The notes beneath the pieces are model-generated. The model did not search any database, was not told where the DNA came from, and saw only the letters and a program-made list of their open reading frames with translations. This document shows positions 1-9,426 of a DNA stretch of 64,000 nt, piece after piece. The position numbers were made by a program, and so were the translations under genes. The stretch's first letter is position 1, and every line of letters starts with the position of its first letter. Source of the stretch: Lepidurus packardi (taxonomy: Eukaryota; Arthropoda; Branchiopoda; Notostraca; Triopsidae); NCBI GenBank assembly GCA_023053545.1, contig JAKZAN010000004.1:744001-808000 (forward strand). The letters run 5' to 3'.

Positions 1-191
1 ATATTAGCTAATATATTTAAAGCGCCTAATTGGAAATTTTGAAATTTTTTTCATTATTCACTGGAGTTCGTCACATTCACGGCTACGACCTGTGGGCATG
101 AAACCTCCTTTCCTACGGGGGGCATGACCCCAAAAATGTGTTTGGGTAACACGACGAAGCATACGCCATTTTCTGTGGTTCTACTTCTGTG

Positions 192-1723
192 TTAAGGTGA
201 GTAAGCAATAATGATCAGATAGTACGTGATAATGGCGCCACAAACCTGCAAAAAAAGAACAACATTCAAACCAAACTTTAATAAAAAAATGTTCGTACGG
301 ATGGAATCATTTTCCTGTTTATAGTGAATAAACCACAGGCGCTGATTCCCACATTCTTGGCTGTTATGCGACTATGGAAAGACTGAAGTTGGACGTCCAA
401 AGAACCGTGCTCATCTTTAAAGTCCCCATCGCAAAATGGGATTCCCCCGACTACTTCCTTACACCTATGCGCCTATGGAAAAAGATTTTAAAGGCTATAT
501 AGTAAATTTTTATATTTCTATATAATTAAAATTACTTTTTATGGTATATAGATAAAGTATAAAAAATGTGCTTACAGCTGTGGGGATTAAATCCGCAGCC
601 CATATCACAAACAAAAGTTCAGCTATATGCTGAACAAGCATCTGCGTTACGTTTACCAACGAAATGGATTTGGCAGTATTTTGAAAATCAATCTGAAGCG
701 CCTGTTTTGAAATGTGATACAAGTTGCCCATGATGTGCAAGAGATGACACACAAGATAGAGCAGCAAAGCCATGCCGATATAGGCGTTAACATCGATGAC
801 TGCCTTTTGAAGCAGGACAGAAATAGCTTGTAGCTTGCTAAGCCGATTTCGAAATTTCTGAGACTGGCCAACGTCATGGGTCAGTCCGTTCTCCAAAATG
901 TCAACTTGGTAAGGAGAAGGAAGGCCAGGGTACAAGTCATAGCGTATTTTGTCTGCAAAGCCGTGGTAGTAGCTGGCTAGTGTACGACAAAACATGTAAA
1001 GCTGTATCGGCACGACCCATGTTGAAACGTAATAAAACACAAACGTAAATCCATGGGAGATGTTCCCAATAAGCGGAATTCCGGTACCCAGTGTAAAGAT
1101 GGGACTTTCCAAGGCTTTGGATTCCTCATAGGTAAGATAAATCCACATGAGGTTAGATATTATCTAAATAACTTAGTTAAGTTTAAGTCTGTATTTTAAC
1201 TGGCCTTTCAAAATATCATTCGTACCGGTAGTGACTCCAGAAATAGGATGAGAATCGTCAAGGGCCATAAGTTGGAGCTCGTGAAGTTTGAGCACAAATA
1301 TCCTTGTATCTCGTTAATAGTATTAAGAGCCGATTCTAAGGCTGACATGCTGGAAAAACCAATTCGAGGAATAATAACTGTGTAGCAAATCATGCTGCTA
1401 GCAAGCAATACGCTAATTAATGCACCAGCACTGGATCTTAGCACCGCGCCAATCATGTAGTCGATGGTCAAGGTGATGTGTAGGGCCATGGCCAGTATCC
1501 AGAGAACGGTAGTAATATGAAGTCTGGCGAATCGAATGCGAAGGAATCCGGAACTTACTGACGTGACGAGAACAGGTAGACATCCCATCCATTTTAGGAA
1601 AGAGACGATTTTCAAAATAGCTAATACAGAACTAGAGTAATACTCTTTTGAAGTGGACCCAGTGGGTTCAACTTTAGTCTTGCTTGGTAAAACCCACATG
1701 CTTTTGGTTTGACTCATGGCCAA
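192..1723 (-). CDS. Gustatory-receptor-like seven-transmembrane protein (copy A)
   Basis: Predicted chemosensory membrane receptor of the insect/crustacean gustatory receptor (7tm_7) type. Four coding exons with GT-AG borders and consistent phase 0: 1226-1723, 576-1124, 299-472 and 192-245, giving about 424 aa. Several hydrophobic segments are visible. The C-terminal exons carry the most family-like part: an SACGLFTINRKMIPS stretch followed by TYYLIII, which corresponds to the Gr C-terminal motif (TY...QF), though the final QF is replaced by AYSP. The start ATG is the first of two (MAMSQ). The last exon ends four codons earlier than in copy B. The family call rests on the C-terminal motif, length and topology. 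Ligand unknown. Confidence 0.8.
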
Positions 1724-3523
1724 GTACTAACGAATTGTCACTCTGATAACCTGTACAGCCTTAGTACTTCGTCATTTCTCGCATAAGCTGATAGGTATTT
1801 TTATCTAATTTATAGTTACGTTTATAAGGGCAAAGTGTCCACTTTCTGTCATCCTAACAAGTGGATGGGGTGGCACCCTCCATACAACCAACACTCAAAT
1901 TTGAGAAGCAAATAGGAGGAAATTCACTTGAGCGTCATCGATTCTCATTTCCTTGCTTGTAATACATATTTCAGGAAATATATGCATCGCTTTATTACCG
2001 CGACATTCGCGAAGTCAAAATCAATTGTCATTCGTAATAAAATACTTTTATTTAAAAACAACTTAGAAAGGAATAATTGAATAGAAAAATTTACTTTAGA
2101 TGTTTAGACTTTACCTTAGATGTGGCCCAAGAAATTTGGAATATCTTAGTACTCATTTTTATTTTAATAAGAAAAAAAATTTGATTTCTAAGCAAAGGCT
2201 AAACCATCCATTTGATATGAGCATAAGGATACAATGGGTTGCTCTATAAAGAAAAAGAACAGAGTTCTTTTCAGAAACTTCATGCAGAAGGCCAAAACGG
2301 AATTTTCAGCCTTGTTTTAATTATTAGTTGCGTTCGTTGCTATGATTCCGATCCTACAAAACTTCTCGTCCAACCAAAAACCAACTATTGATTGCTATAT
2401 GGAAGCTATGTAATGCAAGTGACCAACCGTTTCACTTTCTGCTACTTCTACGCTTACTTAGACTCTCAACCCGATATCCCATATAAGCTCCCCGGTAATT
2501 TGCCCGGTAAGATGGGAGCCTGTTAGGCCGGGGACCCGGAGTAGGTTCCGATACTTTAAGACGCCAATCTGCTTTTCTATAGTGAGCAAAATTAAAATTA
2601 ACTGTAACCATTTTCTGAACATAAAGGTTAATTAGATCTATACTAAGGAAGTCGTTACCCAGTTGCCAAAATAACATTGGTCGAACTATTGTATTACTAT
2701 TACTATTAACTATATTTTACGACTTATATGCAAATTCGGTTATTAAGTAATAAAAAAAATTGTTTCAGACCATAGTGGAATGTTTCAGACTTTTCCTGTT
2801 CTTGTATTTAGTATACCATTTTTACCCATTTAACCCTTTCCAGAATGTTCTCACTTTGTCTGACTTAACGATGTTTACCAACGTTGACTTAGAGCTATGT
2901 TTGCCAACGTTGCTTTAGCGTAGTACCCTTTGCTACTACAAGAAGTGGCTCTGGACTAATAGTCGACATCACTCGTATCGTTCAAATTCTACCAGTCATG
3001 CCATTTGTGCATTCAGCTTAATCTTGTGAACAAATACAGTTCATTTGATCGGAAAATTCTACTGTCTTGGAATCCTTTTTAAGCACAAAATTGTCGTTCC
3101 CCGCTTCGTAATTTTCAAAAATCCTTCTATGAAAGAAATACTAATGGTGGCTTTTTAAGACATTTGTAGACGTAACTTTATGGGAGCGTGAATAAACCGC
3201 GGAATTGTAATTCGAGTTAAAATTTCGCTTTTTTAACTAAAGTTATATTTTTACAGCAATTAAGTTGTAGTCACGATTCATGAGTCATCCGCTTTTGATT
3301 CTGACAATAGATGGCGATATCCGTTCGTTTAAATGGATTCACTAGATTCAATTTAAAGACACCACATGACTACCGGAAGGAAATTAACTTAATTTTAAGT
3401 TGCTTGGTCAGAAAACTTAAGTCAGAAAACTGGCCTAACTCTGGACATAATAAGAAATCAGAGATTATGTTTTGAGTTTCAAGTATGTATTAATAAATAA
3501 ATCTCCTTTCTGTGTTCTCCAAC
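1724..3523. other. Intergenic DNA between receptor and cuticle genes (copy A)
   Basis: No gene recognised. 1724-2610 is shared with copy B (19556-20450). About 2611-3503 is absent from copy B, probably deleted there. The extra part includes two near-repeats of a GTTTRCCAACGTTG motif at about 2872-2920. The short frames here are not supported by splice or family evidence. Confidence 0.6.
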
Positions 3524-4078
3524 TTAATAACTGGCGGGGGTCGGGGAGAAAGCGGGGGTACGGTAGGCGACGGGAGCAGCATAGGTTGGGGCGGTATAAG
3601 CTGAGGCAGAGTAGGTTGGGGGACGGACGGTGGCCCACACGGCGGCGACTTCCGGGGTGTATGTGGAGGCGACGGGCAAGTGGTCACCCTTGGGCTGGAA
3701 TCCGTTCTGGTCAGCAACCCAGGCCAACGTATTACGCTGGCCTTCTGGGGTAACGACAAAAGAAGATCCGCGGTGGGTGTTGCCCATTTCCGTGCCGATA
3801 ATCTTCCGGACTTCAGATTCTTCAAGGTTCGTGCCGTCAGATCCGGCTCGGCTATAATAAAGTCAATACTTGAAGTTAATGAATCAAAAGGATGATTGCA
3901 CTGGCTTACCTCCAGTAGCTGCTTGCATCTGGGTTGCGGACATCGCTTTGGCTAACGATGGTGATTTCCGGCTGCCTAGCATAGCCGGTAGAGTAAGGTA
4001 AGGCGAGGCAAGTTGTTTGTAAGGCAAGCTAGCGGCGGAGGCAGCGGGCAACAAAGCAGCGAGGAAAAAGAATTTCAC
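3524..4078 (-). pseudogene. RR-family cuticle protein gene, frameshifted in exon 1 (copy A)
   Basis: Structural chitin-binding cuticle protein. Exon 1 (3910-4078) begins with a signal peptide (MKFFFLAALLPAASAAS). Exon 2 (3524-3851) holds the chitin_bind_4 region: SDGTNLEESEVRKIIG, then GTEMGNTHRGSSF, then a VADQNGFQPKGDHLP end matching the Rebers-Riddiford consensus, and an Ala/Pro/Thr/Tyr-rich tail. The intron is 58 bp. The frame that joins smoothly to exon 2 ends exon 1 with PDASSYW, but the signal peptide is in another frame, so exon 1 carries a frameshift near 4000-4030. That region has a duplicated GTAAG unit, so slippage is likely. It is either a pseudogene or an assembly error. Confidence 0.85.
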
Positions 4079-4107
4079 TGTTGGTTTGGAGGTTTCAGAA
4101 AATGAGA

Positions 4108-4148
4108 GTGAACTGATTAAACTGAACCACAGTTATTGCTTTTATACG
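4108..4148 (-). promoter_or_regulatory. Core promoter of cuticle protein gene
   Basis: On the minus strand a TATAAAA box (about 4140-4146) is followed about 30 bp later by a TCAGTT arthropod initiator (4111-4116). The ATG lies about 35 bp further on at 4078. Spacing fits a standard pol II core promoter. A LINE fragment begins about 95 bp upstream of the TATA box. Confidence 0.72.
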
Positions 4149-4237
4149 TGGGTCAACTGGAACATAATGGAATTTTAATTTTTATAGTTAATTTTTAATA
4201 AATTTTTTACTAATAATTTTTTACTAACTTTTTTAAT

Positions 4238-4673
4238 AATTTTTTATAAATAATTTTTGAGTTATTGGACATTGTTTTGGACATCTTTTGCTTGAAGATA
4301 ATCCCTAGAATCTGCAAATCTTGTTTAGTTTTCAATTTTGGCATGGCCCAGTCTTCTCTCCCCTGCCATGCTCCAAAAAGGGAAAAAAAGGGGGGAGGGA
4401 TTTAACCAGACTATCTGGATTATGTGTCTGGGATCTGCTTAATGACAGCTTACTGGAAAGAAAGGGGGGAGATGGGAAATACACACACACACACAAAGGC
4501 AAATAATATATAGTTTATACACTAATATGTCGCTTACCCTTTAGTTAATGCAATGGAAGCGATCGCGGTCGTCAGGAAAATGTGCTTTTATGCGTTTTTC
4601 CGTTTTTAATAATCACGCCAAAAAAAAAAAAAACTACACGCTATCACGGGATTCTAACTCTCGTGATGATTTA
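4238..4673 (-). mobile_element. Internally deleted copy of the 5S-targeting LINE (copy A)
   Basis: The minus strand from 4673 to about 4378 matches the 5' UTR of the LINE at about 9470-9770, including the hairpin-like ATCACG...CGTGAT segment. From about 4370 down to about 4240 it matches the reverse transcriptase region at about 13338-13460. About 3.6 kb between these segments is missing. The extreme 5' end of the LINE and the 5S half that remain in copy B are lost here. Immediately beyond is the conserved 5S upstream block (4682-4713). Confidence 0.85.
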
Positions 4674-4681
4674 TGTGCTGC

Positions 4682-4713
4682 GGTAACGTCTGAGCAGGCC
4701 GAAGGAACGCTAC
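4682..4713 (-). promoter_or_regulatory. Conserved 5S upstream block (minus strand, orphan)
   Basis: Reverse complement of the GACTCGTAGCGTTCCTTCGG / CCTGCTCAG block that precedes each recognisable 5S gene here. In copy A no 5S sequence remains next to it; the LINE fragment abuts it directly. Confidence 0.7.
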
Positions 4714-6930
4714 GAGTCCGCGCCCGAACCGTCTTGCTTGTGACCGAATTGGATTTTCAAGAGCTTAAGTTCCAGATATACAGAACATGCCGTGTGTTCC
4801 CGTTACAAGGATTTTGGCCTTTTGTCCGTTCCGGTATGATCACTAGTTGTTTTGTCCCGTCAATGATAAGCCTTTAATTAACTAACTGCGAAAACTACTC
4901 CTGAAATGCACTCGTTTTTATATTTGCTAAAGTTTTTACAACCTAAAAAAGTTCTGAAAAAGTTATTTTATTTTTTATATTTGCGCGGTTAATATTTTTG
5001 TTTAGAAGATAAAGTTTGTGGTTTGTTTCGGGTGTGCAAACGTCATCTGGCGGGGTCGCTTTTGATTGGATGCTTTTGAACGCTTTTGATGGCGCTAAAG
5101 TAGAACAGCAAAACTTCCCATAGAGTCTCCCCTACCTCACCTTTTACATCTCAGTGTTCTCCAAAAGTAAATACAACAGGTACTGTTTATTGTGATCACT
5201 GGTTATTATAATCAACCCAATATATACAATCAAATTATACAATCAAATTTAAAAGAATTATACAATCAAAAAGAATTATGCAATCAAAGAATTATACAAT
5301 CAAATTTGAAAGGATCAATTAAAAATGATAAAATTTATGGCTTTTTAATCGGCTATTAGTATCACACTTTCGGATATTAAAATCGATTTTGAAAGAATCT
5401 TCACATGTATAGCACAGTAACGAAACTACAGTAGTCATCGCTACATGGGCTTTGCAAATTTACCAATGACATTGCTTTAAGCCATTTTGACCAATGCTGT
5501 CATTTCTAGCCGATTACTACGCGTAGGGGGAAATTCCTTGTAAAATCCTCAATCAATTAAATGAGTAGGTTATTAAATTGAATGACCTGCTGCTTTTAAT
5601 TGATGGGGGAATTTAAAATGGGTTTAGCTTTGAGAGTAGGAGCAGTATAGTAGTCATCGTTGTCATCGCATAGTAGTGTAGTAGTAGCAGTAGTTAGTAG
5701 GAGTAGTAATAGTAGTAGTAGGAGGAGGAGGAGAAGTAATCGTGTAGACTTCAAAGGCGCACTGTTAGTTGTGTTTTAGACATTTGGTTAAATAAAATGG
5801 CGACGAACAAAAGAGCTGTCTTAAATGAAAAAGAGAAGTTGCGGTTCACTGTAACTTATGACATCAGTTCAAATCATAACAAAGCTACCTATATGTACAG
5901 ATGTAGGTACATATTTCCGATTTTCGGTTATTAGAATCTCCGATGAATATAATCAATATTCACTTGACAAGTGATATGATCACAATAAGTGGCACAATAA
6001 GCGGTATATACCTGTACATAATTAAATAATATGTATATTAATGACAGCAACAAACGGTAAAAACTTGAATCCATATTGTATGCAATTTGTCTTAAAACCA
6101 ACCTCGATAAACAACGAAACCTAGTTTGACCTAAGCAAAGTTGGCTAGATTTCTTACTCTTGACCCAACTTTACCTAAACATGGTTTCTACTCTTGAATC
6201 CAACATAACATAAACTAACGTAACTATATATTTGGCACTAATCTGCGACTGTTGAAAAACTAGAACGCGTATCGGTTGAAACGTAAGAAATCCGTCTTTC
6301 GGCAATAAATACATTAATCTTTTTTTTATTCCCAATCTCTTAGTTACCTTAAGACAATTTCGGTCCTTCCGTTCAGTAACTTTAAGTGTTCCCTATTTTG
6401 GGTGAGAATTTTAGTAAACCTTGAATACAATTTTTAAAGTAGAATAAAAATATTTTAAAAGTCCTGCACTTCAATGAAGAATCAAGTTTACTTTTTCAAA
6501 ATTGATTAGGAATAATTTTGACTCGATCAGAGGACAACTACCTTTTGTTTTGGTTGTTTTAATTTCCCAGATAGGGAACCCCGTAAGTGAGATTTGATCG
6601 ATACTTGTTGCGATGCTACCCTCCACTGGAGTTAGATTGCATGTAACGAGAAGTTGCTTAAGAGTCTTCAGCTGACCTTGGACAAGACAAGAGACGGTAA
6701 ACACTCAGATAAGAAAAACCGGAAAAACAAGTCAGAATTGAAGGTCCAAGATTTCGCGAACGGGGAATTCTGTTCGCCCCTTCACGCGTATTCGCACATG
6801 TACACTTAACGATGCAGGGAAAAGGCAAACACGGAAAAAGATCACAACACGAAAAGGTATAACCGTATATACTGATATACATCTGCAAGTCAATGTCCAT
6901 GCCACGCACTCGTTACGCCACTCCTATTTC
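4714..6930. other. Non-coding upstream region of peroxidase fragment (copy A)
   Basis: No gene supported. It holds a short tandem array of ATACAATCAAA-like units (about 5222-5312) and an AGT/AGG microsatellite (about 5640-5735). It is conserved with 21215-23490 and more weakly with 28990-30490. Short antisense frames at 6471-6909 recur in the copies but change with indels, so they are not taken as coding. Confidence 0.6.
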
Positions 6931-6937
6931 CCAAGCT

Positions 6938-6972
6938 TATTTAAACCTCGTTGACCGCTGTAGCTCAGCTAG
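6938..6972 (+). promoter_or_regulatory. Core promoter of peroxidase 5' fragment (copy A)
   Basis: TATTTAAA at 6938-6945, with a TCAGCT initiator-like site 27 bp downstream (6965-6970). The same arrangement occurs before both other peroxidase copies. The stretch from the TATA-like box to the GCGTTTGTGCGACG transcribed leader is nearly invariant in all three. Confidence 0.65.
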
Positions 6973-7011
6973 TTTAAGCGTTTGTGCGACGACGGTAACA
7001 TTTTAAACGCA

Positions 7012-7369
7012 ATGGTAATTGAAGGAATTAGGAATTTGATTAATCAATCAATCCAGTATCTGTAAACTAATTAGTTCATTTTAAAACATGTAAAATATTA
7101 GGGAACGTTTGGAGCTACGCACTTACGATGGTTAAGCGCGTGCGTTATTTGGATGGCTGCCAATGCACAGATCTCATTACCGGCTAGCGATCAGTCGTTG
7201 CCAACCACTACTTGCCGTTCAAGCAGAGGTCTAGATGGGATTTGTCGCACGTTATCTGAATGCGCAAGCCTAATTGGGGATGAAATAGTATCCGAAAGTG
7301 TAATTTGCCACCTAGAAGGTGGAGCCTCAGGCATTTGCTGCGCAGATTCACCGGTGAACGCCACAACCA
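7012..7369 (+). pseudogene. Truncated peroxidase gene: exons 1-2 only (copy A)
   Basis: Exon 1 contributes just the ATG (7012-7014). After an 87-bp intron, exon 2 (7102-7369) encodes a signal peptide (GTFGATHLRWLSACVIWMAANA) and a six-cysteine CLIP-like module ending GICCAD. The sequence continues into intron 2, which contains a MITE, and then breaks at about 7735 into histone DNA. All catalytic exons are missing. It could only make a short secreted Cys-rich peptide, so it is treated as a duplication fragment. Confidence 0.85.
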
Positions 7370-7385
7370 GTAAGTACCGTCTCTT

Positions 7386-7640
7386 TAAAGCTCCCGTATA
7401 CCTTAGCTTATTGATGCGAAAGAGTCACAGATGACACTGATGTTTCTTAGTGTTTTCTAAAAGCCTTGCATAGAAATGTAAAACAAGAAACAAATAGCTA
7501 ATTGCCGCCAGATTTTTATCGCTTGTTTTGCTTCTGGAAAGTACAACTTGTCACCACAGTTTGCCGTAACAGCACAACGTCCTAAATCAAGACATCGAAC
7601 TTTCGGAGCAAGATTTATTAAAGAAATTTCATGGAACTTT
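7386..7640 (+). mobile_element. GGCTCCC-type MITE fragment in peroxidase intron 2 (copy A)
   Basis: Starts with AAAGCTCCCGTATACCTTAG, the terminal repeat also found at 23946, 30932, 42704 and both ends of 59652-60296. The interior matches the reverse complement of about 60040-60280. The far end is lost before the duplication breakpoint. Confidence 0.75.
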
Positions 7641-7767
7641 ATTTATAGTTGATCTTATACATTTAATTCAATATATTTAATTATATTTAATACATTTAAT
7701 TCAAGTGTCAGCTATTAACTATATACTATTTTCTGTTGGGGGAACAGAAAATGTTTTGACAACTGTT

Positions 7768-7959
7768 GTTGACAGCTTTGTCAATGACATTTTTGAGCGC
7801 ATTGCGGACGAAGCTTCCCCTTTGGCCCACAACAACAAACGCTCGACCATCACCAGTCGGGAAATCCAGACGGCCGGTCTGCTCCTACCGGGTGAGTTGG
7901 CTAAGCATGCCGTCAGTGAAGGCACTAAAGCCGTCACCAAGGACACCAGCTCCAAGTAA
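7768..7959 (+). pseudogene. H2B: Histone H2B 3' fragment
   Basis: Encodes the C-terminal half of H2B starting at [11 protein letters not shown], continuing [14 protein letters not shown] and [18 protein letters not shown] to TSSK and a stop. One residue of the usual AVRLLLPGEL stretch is missing, and conserved positions differ (LAHNNK for LAHYNK, TKDTSSK for TKYTSSK). The N-terminal half is absent; the join to peroxidase intron sequence is about 7735-7768. A histone 3' stem-loop follows 28 bp after the stop, so the piece comes from a replication-dependent histone gene. Confidence 0.93.
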
Positions 7960-7987
7960 GAGATTTCGCCTGGAAGAAAAACCCAAC

Positions 7988-8003
7988 GGCCCTTTTCAGG
8001 GCC
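7988..8003 (+). terminator. Histone mRNA 3' stem-loop
   Basis: GGCCCTTTTCAGGGCC, a perfect 6-bp stem and TTTC-type loop with ACCA-like flanks. This is the canonical signal that replaces polyadenylation in replication-dependent histone mRNAs. Confidence 0.95.
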
Positions 8004-8315
8004 AACCAATTTCTAGACGAAAGTTTGGTTCAAACTGCTTGCCATACTATTGGTCTTTCCGAATATATAATTTTTAGATTGCTGTTTTAAACATCTACTC
8101 TTTTGAAAGGTTTTGAATATACACATTTGATTATTCCGTATGCTACTTGTTCCCCGAGTTTTCGTCATGTCTGGGAACCTGAAAAGCGTTGTTGCTGGAC
8201 GGGTTAGGCCGAAGAGCGGGTCAGACGGATCAGCCCGGGACTCGTAGCGTTCCTTCGGCCTTTTCAGGCATAATGCAACACCATTCCCAGTTTTTATTGA
8301 GTTTGATAAACACTA

Positions 8316-8345
8316 TCCCAACTGCCATACTACTCAGAATATGTT
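8316..8345 (+). pseudogene. Degenerate 5' end of a 5S rRNA gene
   Basis: About 30 nt resembling the first 25-30 nt of the 5S gene at 9031, lying about 37 bp after a 5S upstream block (8238-8280), the same spacing as at the better copies. The rest of the gene is absent. Confidence 0.5.
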
Positions 8346-8944
8346 ATATATTGATAAAATAATGTTTATTTAACAACATGCTTGTTATGCTTCTGATAAG
8401 TACAATTTGTCACCACGGTATGCTGTAGCAGCAGTGTGTCCCATCAAATCGTCAGACTTCCGATTTTCGCCAAGATTTCTGAAATACGGCTGGTCAGATT
8501 TAATGGCAAACTAAAACAAACAAACAGTTTTCTTTTATTAGCAGGTGTAGTGCGCAACCTAAGAAAACATTTTTAGGTAAGGTAAGAATTCTGCCAAAGA
8601 AGTGCGGCACGTTTGCGAATATGATTTAAATTGCCGTTTAAAATGGGTTAGCGAGGCCTGAGTGGGGAAACTCGATTAATCCACATTGCATAAAAGACGA
8701 CCAAACCAATAGGCTACATCGCAAGCCATACCACACAAAAGTGGTAAAAAAAACTGGCTCCCCTCGTCCCCAGGTCCATGTATGTCTGGTTTTCATCACG
8801 TCTGCTAACCTAAACACTATGCAGCGCCATTTCCCGTACGCGTCAGGTCAGGGTTCGTTGCGTTCCCTGCTAAGGCACTACCTCAACAAAAAGCAGCCCT
8901 ATGTAGCGCATGTGAGAAAGAAGAGAGGTGGGACGAGTCAGGCC

Positions 8945-8990
8945 TGGACTAGTAGCGTTCGTTCGGCCTGCTTAGGCATGACCGCAACAA
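8945..8990 (+). promoter_or_regulatory. Conserved 5S upstream block
   Basis: GACTAGTAGCGTTCGTTCGG followed by CCTGCTTAGGCATGACCGCA, ending 41 bp before the intact 5S gene. Similar blocks occur at 8238, 9290, 15858, 17236 and 27629 on the plus strand, and at 4682 and 21174 on the minus strand. Conservation at a fixed distance suggests an external 5S promoter element, which is inference. Confidence 0.65.
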
Positions 8991-9030
8991 TTAAGCACAA
9001 TTCTTAGGCGGCTTGATATACACATTAGAT

Positions 9031-9149
9031 GCCAACGGCCATACCACACAGAATGTACCCAGACTCGTCAGCTCCTGGAAGTCAAGCTGTGTCGGGCCCG
9101 GTCAGTACTTGGATGGGTGACCGCCTGGGAACACCGGGTGCTGTTGGCT
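9031..9149 (+). rRNA. 5S rRNA: 5S ribosomal RNA gene
   Basis: A 119-nt full-length 5S gene: GCCAACGGCCATACCAC at the 5' end, an intact internal control region including GTCGGGCCCGG and GGATGGGTGACCGCC, and GGTGCTGTTGGCT at the 3' end, which pairs with the 5' end. A run of five Ts follows, a pol III terminator. It is the only uninterrupted 5S copy in the window and lies in a patch of histone and 5S remnants. Confidence 0.93.
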
Positions 9150-9371
9150 TTTTCGCTCTTTTAGACTGAAATTTTAGACTTTTCTGTTTGAGCCATTATA
9201 GGGCGTTCCACTTGCTGCTCGGGTGCAATACTTTTTTTCGATTAAGACGACTTTCTCGGTCTCAAGAGATGTGAGAAAGAAGAGAGCCGCGACTCGTAGC
9301 ATTCCTTCGTCCTGCTCGGGGATAACCGCAACAACAAACGCCATTTTTAGTAGCTTTCACGAATATTACCT
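9150..9371. other. 5S-5S spacer
   Basis: 222-bp spacer between two 5S units, containing the upstream block of the second unit (9290-9335, 36 bp before it). The first 80 bp match the sequence after the 5S fragment ending at 16439, so it belongs to a tandem 5S repeat unit of about 340 bp. Confidence 0.7.
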
Positions 9372-9426
9372 GCCAACGGCCATACCACGCAGAATGTACC
9401 CAGACTCGTCAGCTCCTGGAAGTCAA
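9372..9426 (+). pseudogene. 5S rRNA: 5S rRNA gene 5' part (nt 1-55), split by LINE
   Basis: Nearly identical to nt 1-55 of the 5S gene at 9031. It stops abruptly after CTCCTGGAAGTCAA, and the LINE begins at 9427. The remainder of this gene resumes at 15679 with the same 14 bases, showing that one 5S gene was split by insertion. Confidence 0.92.

Larger units (their letters stand above)
1..7735. repeat. Segmental duplication, copy A
   Basis: This block is collinear with 17926-24304, including introns, intergenic DNA and simple repeats. It contains a gustatory receptor gene, a cuticle protein gene, a LINE/5S remnant and the 5' end of a peroxidase gene. Its left end lies outside the window. Homology to copy B stops at about 7735, within peroxidase intron 2, where the sequence switches to a histone H2B fragment. 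Identity is very high from about 1060 rightward and lower to the left. The main indels are an extra 0.9 kb in this copy (about 2611-3503) and complementary losses around the cuticle gene. Confidence 0.93.
8004..9030. other. Histone-5S spacer
   Basis: Spacer after H2B, similar to 16970-17290. It holds a 5S upstream block (8238-8280), a very short 5S 5' remnant, a piece of the GGCTCCC MITE interior (about 8385-8500) and a second 5S upstream block (8945-8990). No coding gene seen. Confidence 0.65.

Noticed and set aside
5797-5934. 45-codon frame starting MATNKRAVLN upstream of the peroxidase fragment, also in copy B
   Set aside because: The diverged third copy keeps only the first few codons and then stops, so there is no sign of protein-level conservation.
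6471-6909. Antisense frames upstream of peroxidase recurring in copies A, B and C
   Set aside because: They are shared because the DNA is duplicated; the third copy has frame-changing indels and no family is recognisable.
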